A stretch of DNA of 64,000 nucleotides from assembly GCF_000378965.1 (NCBI RefSeq), contig NZ_KB900536.1:631583-695582 (forward strand), in the 5' to 3' direction. The DNA comes from Thioalkalivibrio thiocyanodenitrificans ARhD 1. GTDB lineage: Bacteria > Pseudomonadota > Gammaproteobacteria > Ectothiorhodospirales > Ectothiorhodospiraceae. Positions 36,979 through 46,418 of this stretch are shown piece by piece (position 1 is the stretch's first letter; each line of letters opens with the position of its first letter). The position numbers and the translations under genes are program-made. Under the pieces are notes generated by a model. The model saw nothing but the letters and a program-made list of their open reading frames with translations. It made no database searches and was not told where the DNA came from.

Positions 36979-39285
36979 TTGGCCCAGGCAACCCAGAAGA
37001 AGACCAATGGCAAGCCGCTCTCGGCCCATGTGGGGCGGGGGCTGCGCGAGGTGGCGCTGCTGGTGCTGGGCGCGGCCGCGACATATCTGCTGATTGCGCT
37101 GGTGACCTTCAACCCGGCGGATCCGGGGTGGTCCCATACGGGCAGCGGGCTGCGGGTGACCAATCTGGGTGGCCGGGTGGGGGCGTGGTTCGCCGACGTG
37201 TTCTTCTATCTGTTCGGTTACCTGGCGTATCTGGCGCCGGTGATCGTGGGGTACAGCGGCTGGCTGCTCTACCGGGGGCAGTCGGATACCGGCGAACTGG
37301 ACCTGCGCACCCTGGGCATCCGCTGGGCCGGATTCGTGCTCACCCTCGCCGCCGGGTGCGGACTCGCCACCCTGCATTTCGCGCCGGGTGTCCTGCCGCT
37401 CAACGCCGGCGGCATCCTCGGCGAGGTGCTGAGCGTACTGCTCATGTCCGGTTTCGGCATGGTGGGCACCACGCTGCTGCTGCTGGCCCTGTTCCTGGCC
37501 GGCGTCACCCTGTTCACCGGCCTGTCCTGGTTTGTGGTGATGGACACCGTGGGCCGCTACTCGCTGCTGCTGGCGGCCTGGGTGCGTGAACACATCGCGG
37601 GCATTCTGGAGCAGCGCGCCGGGCGCAAGGCGCGGGAGGCCCGGGAGACGGTCTTCCGGACCGAGACCGAAAAGATCCGCGGGCGTCCCAAGCCGCGCAT
37701 CGAGCCGGTGGTGAGCAAGCCCGCCCCCGGCGAGCGCGTGCAGCGGGAGAAACAGATCCCCCTGTTCCAGGGCGCCCGTTCCGATGCCCTTCCGCCCCTG
37801 GCCCTGCTGGATCAGGCCAGGCCTCACGAAGGCGGCTATTCGGAGGCGAGTCTGGAGGCCATGTCCCGGCTTGTGGAGATCAAGCTCAGGGACTTCGGTG
37901 TGGAGGTGGAGGTGGTGGCCGTGCACCCGGGTCCGGTGATCACCCGGTTTGAACTGCAACCGGCGGCGGGTGTGAAGGTCAGCCGCATCAGTGGGCTCGC
38001 CAAGGATCTGGCCCGGGCATTGTCGGTGATCAGCGTGCGCATCGTGGAGGTGATCCCGGGCAAGTCCACTGTCGGCCTGGAGATCCCCAACGAGCAGCGC
38101 GAACTGGTGGTGCTCTCGGAGATCCTGCAATCCCAGGTTTTCGAGAGTTCCGGCTCGCCCCTGACCCTGGCGCTGGGCAAGGACATCGGCGGCGTGCCCA
38201 TCGTTGCGGACCTGGCGCGCATGCCGCACCTGCTGGTGGCCGGCACCACCGGGTCGGGCAAGTCGGTGGCCATCAATGCCATGCTGCTGTCGCTGCTCTA
38301 CAAGGCGCGCCCGGAACAGGTGCGGCTGATCCTCATCGATCCCAAGATGCTGGAGCTCTCGGTGTACGAGGGCATTCCCCACCTGCTGGCACCGGTGGTC
38401 ACCGACATGAAGGATGCCTCCAACGCCCTGCGCTGGAGCGTGGCGGAGATGGAACGCCGCTACCGGCTCATGTCCCATCTGGGCGTGCGCAACATCGCCG
38501 GCTACAACCGCAAGGTGAAGGAGGCCGCCGAGAAGGGCGAGCCGCTGCGCAACCCGTTCCACAAGCCGCAGATGGAGTTCGACGACGAGGCGCCGGCCCC
38601 GGAACTCAAGCCGCTGCCGTTCGTGGTCATCGTGGTGGACGAGTTCGCGGACATGATGATGGTGGTGGGCAAGAAAGTGGAGGAGCTCATCGCCCGCCTG
38701 GCCCAGAAGGCCCGGGCCGCGGGCATTCACCTGATCCTTGCCACCCAGCGCCCGTCGGTGGACGTGATCACGGGCCTGATCAAGGCCAACATCCCGACCC
38801 GCGTGGCCTTCCAGGTCTCCTCGCGGGTGGACTCGCGCACCATCCTGGATCAGATGGGTGCGGAACAACTGCTCGGGCACGGGGACATGCTTTATCTGCC
38901 GCCGGGCACTGCCCATCCGGTGCGCGTGCACGGCGCCTTCGTCGCCGACCACGAGGTGCACCAGGTAGTGGACCACCTCAAAACCCTGGGTGAACCCGAG
39001 TACCTGGACGAGGTCCTAGAAGAACCGGAGTCCGGCGCGGCTGCCATTCCCGGCCTGGAGCCGGTGACCAGCGGAGACCCGGAGAGCGATCCGCTCTACG
39101 ATCAGGCCGTGGCCGTCGTGCTGGAATCCCGCAAGGCCTCCATCTCCTATGTGCAGCGCCGCCTAAAGATCGGCTACAACCGCGCCGCGCGCATGATCGA
39201 GGACATGGAAGCGGCGGGCCTGGTGAGCGCGCTGCAATCCAACGGCAACCGTGAGGTCCTCGCGCCGGGCGGCCCCAAGGACTGA
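36979..39285 (+). CDS. ftsK: DNA translocase FtsK
   Basis: 768 residues. Four membrane segments (about 25-175) anchor it at the septum; a short linker replaces the long one of E. coli. The motor domain has Walker [15 protein letters not shown] and Walker [15 protein letters not shown]. The C-terminal gamma winged helix ([20 protein letters not shown]) reads KOPS sites and activates XerCD. It clears chromosome termini at division. The start is TTG 36979. lolA and rarA follow, the conserved ftsK-lolA-rarA order. Confidence 0.96.
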   Translation: MAQATQKKTNGKPLSAHVGRGLREVALLVLGAAATYLLIALVTFNPADPGWSHTGSGLRVTNLGGRVGAWFADVFFYLFGYLAYLAPVIVGYSGWLLYRGQSDTGELDLRTLGIRWAGFVLTLAAGCGLATLHFAPGVLPLNAGGILGEVLSVLLMSGFGMVGTTLLLLALFLAGVTLFTGLSWFVVMDTVGRYSLLLAAWVREHIAGILEQRAGRKAREARETVFRTETEKIRGRPKPRIEPVVSKPAPGERVQREKQIPLFQGARSDALPPLALLDQARPHEGGYSEASLEAMSRLVEIKLRDFGVEVEVVAVHPGPVITRFELQPAAGVKVSRISGLAKDLARALSVISVRIVEVIPGKSTVGLEIPNEQRELVVLSEILQSQVFESSGSPLTLALGKDIGGVPIVADLARMPHLLVAGTTGSGKSVAINAMLLSLLYKARPEQVRLILIDPKMLELSVYEGIPHLLAPVVTDMKDASNALRWSVAEMERRYRLMSHLGVRNIAGYNRKVKEAAEKGEPLRNPFHKPQMEFDDEAPAPELKPLPFVVIVVDEFADMMMVVGKKVEELIARLAQKARAAGIHLILATQRPSVDVITGLIKANIPTRVAFQVSSRVDSRTILDQMGAEQLLGHGDMLYLPPGTAHPVRVHGAFVADHEVHQVVDHLKTLGEPEYLDEVLEEPESGAAAIPGLEPVTSGDPESDPLYDQAVAVVLESRKASISYVQRRLKIGYNRAARMIEDMEAAGLVSALQSNGNREVLAPGGPKD

Positions 39286-39318
39286 CGCGGCCACAGTTCC
39301 CTTTCCGAGAGAGATTGC

Positions 39319-39936
39319 ATGTCCAGATACCTGATGACGTCCCTGCTGGCGCTGATCCTGTTCACGCCGGCCATGGCCGATGACGCACGCCAGCAGCTCG
39401 ACCGGTTCTTCCATGACGTCACCGGCTTCGAGGCCCGCTTCGAGCAGCTGGTGATCAACGAGGAGGACGAGGTCCTGCAGAAATCCGAGGGCACGGTGCA
39501 GTTGCAGCGCCCCGGCCGCTTCCGCTGGGACTACGAGACCCCGTATCGCCAGCTCATCATCGCGGACGGACAGTTTCTCTGGACCTACGACGAGGATCTG
39601 GCCCAGGCCACTGCCCGCCCGATGGAGCATGTCCTGGCCGGCGCGCCCATCATGCTGCTGTCCGAGCCGCGCCCCCTGGACGAGGATTTCGAGGTCGAGG
39701 TCGTGGGCGAGCGCGGTGGATTGAACTGGGTGGAGCTCTATCCCCGTGACCTGGATGCGGACTTCACGCGCATCCTCATCGGAATGGACGACCGGCAGAT
39801 CGGCATGATGGTGCTCTACGACCAGTTCGGCCAACAGACCCGTATCCGCTTCACCGACATGAGCCTGAACCCGGATTTCCCCGCGCGCACCTTCCGCTTC
39901 GAGGCGCCCGAGGGTGTGGACATCATACGGAACTGA
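39319..39936 (+). CDS. lolA: Outer membrane lipoprotein carrier protein LolA
   Basis: 205 residues with a Sec signal peptide (MTSLLALILFTPAMA, cleavage near residue 20). The mature chaperone has FEARFEQLVINEEDEVLQKSEGTVQLQRPGRFRWDYE, typical LolA, and FTDMSLNPDFPARTFRFEAPEGVDII at the end. It ferries lipoproteins across the periplasm from LolCDE to LolB. It follows ftsK by 33 bp and precedes rarA. Confidence 0.94.
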   Translation: MSRYLMTSLLALILFTPAMADDARQQLDRFFHDVTGFEARFEQLVINEEDEVLQKSEGTVQLQRPGRFRWDYETPYRQLIIADGQFLWTYDEDLAQATARPMEHVLAGAPIMLLSEPRPLDEDFEVEVVGERGGLNWVELYPRDLDADFTRILIGMDDRQIGMMVLYDQFGQQTRIRFTDMSLNPDFPARTFRFEAPEGVDIIRN

Positions 39937-39946
39937 CGGCGTGGAC

Positions 39947-40056
39947 GTGAGGCGTGAGGGGACAGGCGAGAGGCGTAAAGCCGCCGTTACACGGTACGTC
40001 GAGGGGGTTAGACTGATACTCACGCCTCACCCCTGACGCCTCGCCCCTCACGCCCC
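39947..40056. repeat. Heptamer array H6: GTGAGGC/GTGAGGG arms
   Basis: The left arm reads GTGAGGC, GTGAGGG, GACAGGC, GAGAGGC, GTAAAGC. The right arm (40018-40056) read backwards is GTGAGGG, GCGAGGC, GTCAGGG, GTGAGGC, GTGAGTA. The loop is about 40 bp. It fills the lolA-rarA gap and ends seven bases before the rarA ATG, where no Shine-Dalgarno sequence is left. Confidence 0.85.
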
Positions 40057-40062
40057 ACAACC

Positions 40063-41463
40063 ATGACCGATCTCTTCGACACCGCACCCATTGATGAGAC
40101 CGGCCGCCCGCTGGCGGACCGGATGCGGCCGCGCACGCTGGAGGAGTTCGCCGGGCAGGAGCATCTGCTGGCGCCGGGCAAGCCCCTGCGCCGGGCCATC
40201 GAGGAGGACCGGCTGCACTCGATGCTGTTCTGGGGGCCGCCGGGTACCGGCAAGACCACCCTGGCGCGCATGATCGCCCATTATTGCGGCGCGCAGTTCC
40301 TGACGCTCTCCGCCGTGCTCTCCGGCGTCAAGGACATCCGTGCCGCCGTCGAGCAGGCCCGCGAGCATCGGCGCATGCGCGGCAAGCCCACGGTGTTGTT
40401 CGTGGACGAGGTGCACCGTTTCAACAAATCCCAGCAGGATGCCTTCCTGCCCCACGTGGAGGACGGCACCATCGCCTTCGTGGGCGCCACCACGGAGAAT
40501 CCGTCCTTCGAACTCAACAACGCGCTGCTCTCGCGCGTGCGCACCTACGTGCTCAAGGGCCTCACCGAGGCGGACATCCGTGCCGTCATCGATGCGGCAC
40601 TGACGGATGCCGAACGGGGCTTGGGCGACCGGCACATCCGCATGGCCGACGGGTTGCGCGATCGCCTGGCGAAGGCCGCGGACGGCGATGCGCGGCGCGC
40701 GCTCAATCTGCTGGAGATCGCCGCCGACCTGGCGGAAGAGGGCGAGGACGGAGCGGAGATCACCGGAGCGACCCTGGATGAAGTCACCAGCCAGGGTCTG
40801 CGCCGTTTCGACAAGGGCGGCGAGATGTTCTACGACCAGATCTCCGCCCTGCACAAGTCCGTGCGCGGCTCCGACCCCGATGCGTCGCTCTACTGGTTGT
40901 GCCGCATGATCGACGGAGGATGTGACCTGGTGTACCTCTCCCGGCGCGTGGTGCGCATGGCCAGCGAGGATATCGGCAACGCCGATCCCCGGGGACTGAC
41001 GCTGGCCCTCGAGGCCTGGGACGTGTACGAGCGCCTGGGCTCCCCCGAGGGAGAACTGGCGCTGGCCCAGGCGGTGGTCTACATGGCCTGCGCACCCAAG
41101 AGTAACGCCGTGTACAAGGCCTACAGCCGCGCCATGTCCGATGTGCGCGAACTGGGCAGCCTGGACGTGCCCCTGCACCTGCGCAATGCCCCCACGAAGC
41201 TCATGAAGGAACTGGACTACGGCAGGGATTACCGGTATGCCCACGACGAGGCCGACGGCTTCGCGGCGGGGGCGCGCTACTTCCCGGACGACATGCCGGA
41301 ACGCCGTTATTACCTGCCGGTGGACCGGGGCCTGGAGATCCGGATCCGGGAAAAGCTGGAGGATCTGCGCCGCCGCAATGCGGACGCGCGCGGTGAGATC
41401 CGGGCCGGCAGCGAAGACAAGGGAAGTGGGAAGGAGATGCCGGAAACGCAGAGCGATGATTGA
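40063..41463 (+). CDS. rarA: Replication-associated recombination protein RarA (MgsA)
   Basis: 466 residues, AAA+ clamp-loader-like ATPase. [15 protein letters not shown], Walker [15 protein letters not shown], Walker [20 protein letters not shown] and sensor 1 [14 protein letters not shown] are clear. [18 protein letters not shown] is the tetramerisation domain, and [16 protein letters not shown] the RarA-specific C-terminal domain. It acts at stalled forks. The last 25 residues are an extension whose DNA again shows GAAGTGG-type heptamers (GACAAGG, GAAGTGG, GAAGGAG near 41418-41438). Confidence 0.95.
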   Translation: MTDLFDTAPIDETGRPLADRMRPRTLEEFAGQEHLLAPGKPLRRAIEEDRLHSMLFWGPPGTGKTTLARMIAHYCGAQFLTLSAVLSGVKDIRAAVEQAREHRRMRGKPTVLFVDEVHRFNKSQQDAFLPHVEDGTIAFVGATTENPSFELNNALLSRVRTYVLKGLTEADIRAVIDAALTDAERGLGDRHIRMADGLRDRLAKAADGDARRALNLLEIAADLAEEGEDGAEITGATLDEVTSQGLRRFDKGGEMFYDQISALHKSVRGSDPDASLYWLCRMIDGGCDLVYLSRRVVRMASEDIGNADPRGLTLALEAWDVYERLGSPEGELALAQAVVYMACAPKSNAVYKAYSRAMSDVRELGSLDVPLHLRNAPTKLMKELDYGRDYRYAHDEADGFAAGARYFPDDMPERRYYLPVDRGLEIRIREKLEDLRRRNADARGEIRAGSEDKGSGKEMPETQSDD

Positions 41464-41537
41464 AGGGTTTGTCTGAACGCCGATCCCCACGACGTTCGCG
41501 AAGCAGCCGGATGATCATTGGCCCTTCTGTGGCCCCC

Positions 41538-41607
41538 GTAGGAGCCCGGTCCTCCGGGCGAAGCATTCCCCCGTGCCCTGCTATCGCCCGGAGGACCGGG
41601 CTCCTAC
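41538..41607. repeat. Facing pair of GTAG-type REPs (BIME-like)
   Basis: The plus-strand unit (41538-41561) begins GTAGGAGCCCGGTCCTCCGG and the inverted unit (41584-41607) ends CCGGGCTCCTAC; a 22-bp spacer separates them. It lies in the convergent gap between rarA and clsA, which otherwise holds nothing recognisable. Confidence 0.82.
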
Positions 41608-41668
41608 GGGGGGGCGATTCAATCCGCAGGATTACGTCGAAGCGCCATATCGTTCCTGCCGGAACCCC

Positions 41669-43093
41669 TCACAAATACGGCGTCATCAGGCGCGCCGCAC
41701 CGTCCCTGAGCTGCACCGCCAGGGAACGCCCGTCGACCTCTTCGAGGCTCACCTGCCGGGCGGATGCGCGCCGCCTTTCCACCCAGTCCGCGAGCCGGGC
41801 GCCCAGTTCCGGGTCCAGGCATTCCAGGTTGAACTCGAAATTGAGCCGCAGGCTGCGCGGATCCCAGTTGGCGGATCCCAGCAGGAACCACTCCCGGTCC
41901 ACCAGCATGAGCTTGGTGTGATCGAAGGGGGGCGGCGTGAGCCAGATGCGGCAGCCCCGTTCCAGCAGTTGCCAGTACATGGCCTGGGAGGCCCATTGCA
42001 CCAGGCGCAGGTTGTTGCGCTCCGGCAGCAGGATGTCCACCTGCAGACCCCGGAGCGCGGCACTGTTGAGCGCCGCGATGAGTGCATCGTCCGGCAGGAA
42101 ATACGGGGTCATCACGGTCACCCGTTCCCGGGCTTCGGTGACGGCTGCGTGGATGATCAGCCGCAGGTTCTCGAAGTGCTCGTCCGGTCCGTCGGGCACA
42201 CCCCGCGCAAATGCGTCGCCCGCGGGCCCCTGATGCGGAAACCATGCCTCGCCCTGCAGAGGCTCACCGGAGGCGAAATGCCAGTCCCCGGCGAAGATGC
42301 GCTGTATCTGCGCCACCACCGGACCTTCCACCCGGAACTGCAGGTCCTGGACGGGATGACGCCCCGGATTCGCCAGCAGGTTGCCCGCGCGCAGGTTCAT
42401 GCCCCCGGTGAATCCGGTCTGTCCGTCCACGATCAGGAACTTGCGGTGATTGCGCAGGTTGAACGCGGCCAGACTGCGGGGCAGGTGCATGGGCAGAAAC
42501 AGCCGGGTGGGGATGCCGACCCGGCGCAGTTCCCGCGCCATGCTGCGCCGGCTGTAGCGCGCGCCGACGCCGTCGATGAGCACACGCACCGACACCCCGC
42601 GCTCATGGGCGCGGTGCAGGGCATCCCTGAACCGGCGGCCGACCGGGTCGGTGTCGAAGATGTAGGTGGCGAGCCCGATGCTGCGGGTGGCCGAGTCGAT
42701 CGCCTCGAGCATCTCCGGGTAGGCCTGGTCGCCGTTGACGAGCGGCTTGAGCCGGTTGCCGGCACTCAGGGGCAGCAGACCCAGTGCGTCGCCCACGGCC
42801 GCCAGCGGGTGCCATCTGGTATCCACCTGCGCGGGATCCACGCTCAGAGGCATGGATCCGCGGCCCGCAGACTCGCGCAGGGCGCGCGCCCTGCGCTTGA
42901 TGCGGTTGACGCCCAGCAGCCAGTAGAGGATGGATCCGCCCAGCGGCAGGAGCATGATCAGCCCCACCCAGGCGATCACGGCGCGCGTGTCCCGCTTGTG
43001 GAGCAGGGCATGGCCCGCGCTGTAGAGCGCAAAGGCCAGCACGAGCACGGCGCTCACGCTGGCAATGACGGCTTGCAGAGTCTCGGGCAGCAT
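41669..43093 (-). CDS. cls: Cardiolipin synthase ClsA-type
   Basis: 474 residues, phospholipase D superfamily. Two N-terminal membrane segments (VIASVSAVLVLAFALYSAG, and AVIAWVGLIMLLPLGGSILYWLLG) are followed by two HKD motifs: NHRKFLIVDGQTGFTGGMNL and DHTKLMLVDREWFLLGSANW. It joins two phosphatidylglycerols to cardiolipin at the inner membrane. Length and membrane topology match ClsA. The gene is convergent with rarA. Confidence 0.93.
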   Translation of the reverse strand: MLPETLQAVIASVSAVLVLAFALYSAGHALLHKRDTRAVIAWVGLIMLLPLGGSILYWLLGVNRIKRRARALRESAGRGSMPLSVDPAQVDTRWHPLAAVGDALGLLPLSAGNRLKPLVNGDQAYPEMLEAIDSATRSIGLATYIFDTDPVGRRFRDALHRAHERGVSVRVLIDGVGARYSRRSMARELRRVGIPTRLFLPMHLPRSLAAFNLRNHRKFLIVDGQTGFTGGMNLRAGNLLANPGRHPVQDLQFRVEGPVVAQIQRIFAGDWHFASGEPLQGEAWFPHQGPAGDAFARGVPDGPDEHFENLRLIIHAAVTEARERVTVMTPYFLPDDALIAALNSAALRGLQVDILLPERNNLRLVQWASQAMYWQLLERGCRIWLTPPPFDHTKLMLVDREWFLLGSANWDPRSLRLNFEFNLECLDPELGARLADWVERRRASARQVSLEEVDGRSLAVQLRDGAARLMTPYL

Positions 43094-43102
43094 CCCTCAA
43101 GT

Positions 43103-43137
43103 GTGAAGGAAGAGGGATGAACGATGAAGGATGAAAC
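43103..43137. repeat. Heptamer half-array H10: GATGAAG-type units
   Basis: Five 7-bp units (GTGAAGG, AAGAGGG, ATGAACG, ATGAAGG, ATGAAAC) lie between clsA and the ArsR-rhodanese gene, both minus strand. No facing arm is visible. The same word occurs at the end of the HhH-GPD gene near 32588-32605. Confidence 0.7.
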
Positions 43138-43152
43138 GACCCGGCCGGGTAT

Positions 43153-43818
43153 TCAGCCGGTTTCTTCCACCGGCATGCCGGCGGTTTTCCACTCCGGGTA
43201 GCCGTCCTCCATGCGCCGCGCATGGTAGCCCCGTTCGCGCAGGCGGTAGACCGCGTCGTAGGCGAGCACGCAGTAGGGGCCCCGGCAGTAGGCGATGACC
43301 TCCCGTTCCGGGTCGATCTGCGTCAGGCGGGTTTCCAGTTCCTCCAGCGGGATGTTCAGTGCGCCGGGCAGATGCCCCGCCCGGAACTCGGCCTCCGGGC
43401 GCACGTCCACCACCGTGACCTCGCCATTGCGGATGCGCGCCAGAAGTTGATCCAGGGGCACCGGTTCCATGGCATCGCGCGGGTCCAGGTGATCGCGCAC
43501 CAGCATGTCCACATCCGGCAGGTGCTGACGGGCCACCCGGCGCAGGGCGTCCATGAGAGACACCACATCGTCTCCGGCGAGCTGGTAGTACACCCGCTGT
43601 CCCTGTCGCCGCGACTCCACCAGCCCCGATTGCCGGAGCTGTTGCAGGTGCTGGGAGGTGTTGGCCACGCTCATCCCGCTCACGCCCGCCAGCTCATCCA
43701 CGCCCCGTGGACCCTGAGCAAGGAATTCCAGCAGCTCGAGCCGGTTCGGATGGCTCAGGGCCTTGCCCAGGCGGGCGAACTGGGTCAGCAGTTGATGTTT
43801 GATCGTGGGGCTTGACAT
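43153..43818 (-). CDS. ArsR-family regulator fused to a rhodanese domain
   Basis: 221 residues. The N-terminal half (about 1-95) is an ArsR winged helix: ALSHPNRLELLEFLAQGPRG, then recognition helix MSVANTSQHLQQLRQSGLV and wing SRRQGQRVYYQL. The C-terminal half (about 115-215) is a rhodanese with VVDVRPEAEFRAGHLPGALN and active loop AYCRGPYC. The only cysteines are in that loop, so sulfur or redox state must be sensed by the rhodanese, not by the DNA-binding domain. The start is ATG 43818. It is divergent from the membrane hydroxylase gene. Confidence 0.9.
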   Translation of the reverse strand: MSSPTIKHQLLTQFARLGKALSHPNRLELLEFLAQGPRGVDELAGVSGMSVANTSQHLQQLRQSGLVESRRQGQRVYYQLAGDDVVSLMDALRRVARQHLPDVDMLVRDHLDPRDAMEPVPLDQLLARIRNGEVTVVDVRPEAEFRAGHLPGALNIPLEELETRLTQIDPEREVIAYCRGPYCVLAYDAVYRLRERGYHARRMEDGYPEWKTAGMPVEETG

Positions 43819-43856
43819 GGATCCATTACATCGCGAAACTGCACCGAAAGCAAGAA

Positions 43857-43872
43857 TCAATAGATCAATTGA
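43857..43872. promoter_or_regulatory. Candidate operator for the ArsR-rhodanese regulator
   Basis: An AT-rich inverted repeat TCAAT-AGATCA-ATTGA lies midway in the 94-bp divergent spacer between the regulator and the hydroxylase gene. ArsR proteins usually bind such short imperfect palindromes over their own promoter. Position and symmetry are the only evidence. Confidence 0.35.
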
Positions 43873-43912
43873 ATTTTTATTTTAGACGAAGTCCATTGAG
43901 AGGGGATCGCCG

Positions 43913-44755
43913 ATGAGCGAATGGATCACCGACCACGAGGCCATGCTGCGCCTCGGATTCTTCCTGGGCATGCTGCTGATGCTGGCCGTCTCGGAGGCCT
44001 GGTGGCCGCGCCGCGGCCGGTCGCTATCGCGTCTGCAGCGCTGGACCAGCAATCTGGGCATCGTGGTGATCAACACGGTGCTGCTGCGCGTGCTCTTTCC
44101 GGCGGCGGCGGTGGGCATGGCCCTGTTCGCCCAGTCCGCGGGGTGGGGCGTGTTCAACACCTTCGAGTTTCCCTACTGGGTGGCCGTGCTGGTCTCGGTG
44201 ATCGTGCTGGACTTCATGATCTGGCTGCAGCACGTGATGGTCCACGCGGTGCCGATCCTGTGGCGTCTGCACCGGGTGCATCACGCTGATCTGGACTTCG
44301 ACGTCACCACGGGACTGCGTTTTCATCCCATCGAGATCATCCTGTCCATGGTCATCAAGTTCGCGGTGATCGCGGTGCTCGGGGCGCCGGTGCTGGCGGT
44401 CATCCTGTTCGAGATCGCCCTCAACGCAACGTCCATGTTCAATCACAGCAATCTGCGCCTGCCCTCGGGCCTCGACCGGTGGCTGCGCTGGATCGTGGTG
44501 ACGCCGGACATGCACCGGGTGCATCATTCCGTGGAGGATGACGAGACCAACTCCAACTTCGGCTTCAACCTGCCCTGGTGGGACCGCCTGTTCGGCACCT
44601 ACCGGGCGCAGCCCCGGGGCGGCCACGAAGGTATGACCCTCGGCATCTCCACGTTCCGTGATCCCACGCAGTGCGACGGACTCAAGGGGATGCTGCTCAT
44701 GCCCTTTGTGGGCAAGGTGACCGACTACGCGATCAACCGGCGGCACTGGGAGTGA
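43913..44755 (+). CDS. Fatty acid hydroxylase/sterol desaturase family membrane protein
   Basis: 280 residues with about four membrane segments. The di-iron His clusters are LQHVMVH (H-x3-H), HRVHHADLDFD (H-x2-HH) and HRVHHSVEDDETNSNFG (H-x2-HH). The last motif followed by NFGFNLPWWDRLFGTY is typical of the bacterial members near sterol desaturase. It would hydroxylate or desaturate a lipid; the substrate is unknown, though hopanoids or fatty acids are options. GAGAGGGG lies ahead of the ATG. It is followed closely by the TVP38-rhodanese gene. Confidence 0.88.
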   Translation: MSEWITDHEAMLRLGFFLGMLLMLAVSEAWWPRRGRSLSRLQRWTSNLGIVVINTVLLRVLFPAAAVGMALFAQSAGWGVFNTFEFPYWVAVLVSVIVLDFMIWLQHVMVHAVPILWRLHRVHHADLDFDVTTGLRFHPIEIILSMVIKFAVIAVLGAPVLAVILFEIALNATSMFNHSNLRLPSGLDRWLRWIVVTPDMHRVHHSVEDDETNSNFGFNLPWWDRLFGTYRAQPRGGHEGMTLGISTFRDPTQCDGLKGMLLMPFVGKVTDYAINRRHWE

Positions 44756-44760
44756 CGGGC

Positions 44761-45735
44761 ATGGGCAATGGCAGAATCTGGATGCGCATCGTCCTGGTGG
44801 CGCTGGTGGTGGCGGGCATCCTGGTGGCGATCGGATTTCGGGACCGGCTCACGGTGGAGGGACTGGAGGTCTGGATCGGCGGGCTGGGTGCCTCGGCGCC
44901 GTGGCTGTTCATGGGTGTCTACGCGCTCGCGGCCGTTTTCTTCCTGCCGGGTTCCGTGCTGACCCTCGCCGGCGGAGTCCTGTTCGGCCCGGTGTGGGGC
45001 AGTCTGTACAGCCTGGTCGGGGCCACCGCGGGGGCCACGCTGGCCTTCCTGGTGTCACGCTACGTCGCCTCCGACTGGGTCAGCCGGCGCGCGGGCGGAA
45101 AGGTCGCCACCCTGATCCGGGGCGTGGAACAGGAAGGCTGGCGGTTCGTGGCCTTCACCCGGCTGGTGCCGCTGTTCCCCTACAACCTGCTCAACTACGC
45201 CCTGGGGCTCACACGCATCCCGCTCGTGCCCTATGTCCTGGCCACCTTCGTGTGCATGGCCCCCGGCGCCATCGCCTACACCTACCTGGGCTTTGCGGGC
45301 AGGGAGGCGGTGGCCGGCGGCGAGAACCTGATACGGACCATCCTCATCGCCCTGGCCCTGCTGGCCGTCGCCCTGTTCATCCCCCGCCTGGTGACCCGCC
45401 TGCGCCGGGGCCGTGACCTGACGGTCCGGGAGGTGCAGAGCGCCCTGGATGAAGGCCGGCTCACGCTTCTGGACGTGCGCGGCCCCGACGAGTTTGCCAA
45501 GGCCCACGTGGCGGGTGCCGTGCCCATTCCCGTGGACGATCTGCTGGCGGCCCCGCAGCGGGTGGCGGAGGCCCATTCCGGGCCGCTGGCCCTGATCTGC
45601 CGCACGGATCGCCGCTCGGCCAAGGCCCAGCGGGCCCTTGCCCGTGCCGGGGTAACGGACGCGCGGGTGGTGCAGGGCGGAATGGAAGCCTGGGAACGGG
45701 CCGACCTTCCGGTGGTGCGGCCGGACGGTTCGTGA
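44761..45735 (+). CDS. TVP38/TMEM64 (VTT) membrane protein fused to a rhodanese domain
   Basis: 324 residues. A membrane part (about 1-220) has AVFFLPGSVLTLAGGVLFG and FTRLVPLFPYNLLNYALGLT, the VTT/SNARE-associated signature, and ends in a basic RLVTRLRRGRDL. The C-terminal rhodanese (about 225-320) has LTLLDVRGPDEFAKAHVAGA and active loop ICRTDRRS. The fusion suggests a membrane carrier tied to sulfur transfer. It starts six bases after the hydroxylase stop and overlaps the next gene by four bases. Confidence 0.88.
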   Translation: MGNGRIWMRIVLVALVVAGILVAIGFRDRLTVEGLEVWIGGLGASAPWLFMGVYALAAVFFLPGSVLTLAGGVLFGPVWGSLYSLVGATAGATLAFLVSRYVASDWVSRRAGGKVATLIRGVEQEGWRFVAFTRLVPLFPYNLLNYALGLTRIPLVPYVLATFVCMAPGAIAYTYLGFAGREAVAGGENLIRTILIALALLAVALFIPRLVTRLRRGRDLTVREVQSALDEGRLTLLDVRGPDEFAKAHVAGAVPIPVDDLLAAPQRVAEAHSGPLALICRTDRRSAKAQRALARAGVTDARVVQGGMEAWERADLPVVRPDGS

Positions 45736-46418
45736 CCATTCCCCCGCCGCCGTTGTCCGTGGTAGTCCCCACCCTAAACGAAGCGGACAACCTGGATGAC
45801 CTGCTGGAGACCCTGGCGCCGCTGCGCCGGCGGGGCTGCGAGGTGATCCTGGTGGACGGCGGCAGCCGCGACGGGACTGCGGCCAGGGCACGGGACCGGG
45901 TGGATCGGGTCCTGGCATCCCCGAGGGGGCGGGCAGTGCAGATGAATGCGGGTGCCGCCGAGGCCCGTGCCGGCGCCCTGTGGTTTCTTCATGCCGACTG
46001 CCGGATCCCCGAGGACGCCGATGCGCTCATCCGGGCGGGCCTCGCGGATCGGGGCTGGGGCCGGTTCGACGTGCGCCTCTCCGGCAGTCATCCGCTGCTG
46101 CGGATGGTGGAGTCACTCATGAATATCCGTTCCTGCCTCACGGGCATCGCCACCGGAGATCAGGGCCTGTTCATGCGTACGGAAACCTTTCGTGCCGCGG
46201 GCGGATTCGCCGAGATTCCGTTGATGGAGGACATCGATCTCAGCCGCCGCCTCAAGCGCGGGGCGGGGCGGCCCGCCTGCCTGCGGCACAGACTGGTGAC
46301 CTCCAGCCGTCGATGGGAACAGCAGGGCATCGTGCGCACCATCGTGCTCATGTGGTGCCTGCGCGGCGCCTACGCACTGGGCGTGAGTCCCTCGCGTCTG
46401 GCCGGATGGTACCGGTGA
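45732..46418 (+). CDS. TIGR04283-family glycosyltransferase (arsenosugar-associated)
   Basis: 228 residues, GT2-type fold: VVVPTLNEADNLDDLLETL, VDGGSRDGTAA and FLHADCRIPEDAD (D-x-D equivalent), and GDQGLFMRTETFRAAGGFAEIPLMEDID. The family name comes from linkage to arsenosugar genes; no arsM or arsS is visible here, so arsenic chemistry is unproven. The GTG start overlaps the previous stop (GTGA), and its own stop overlaps the following gene, so all three are probably one transcript. Confidence 0.88.
   Translation: MTIPPPPLSVVVPTLNEADNLDDLLETLAPLRRRGCEVILVDGGSRDGTAARARDRVDRVLASPRGRAVQMNAGAAEARAGALWFLHADCRIPEDADALIRAGLADRGWGRFDVRLSGSHPLLRMVESLMNIRSCLTGIATGDQGLFMRTETFRAAGGFAEIPLMEDIDLSRRLKRGAGRPACLRHRLVTSSRRWEQQGIVRTIVLMWCLRGAYALGVSPSRLAGWYR

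Noticed and set aside
41538-41607. REP pairs read as CRISPR repeats
   Set aside because: Units alternate in orientation, with at most five per locus and no regular unique spacers; no cas genes are present.
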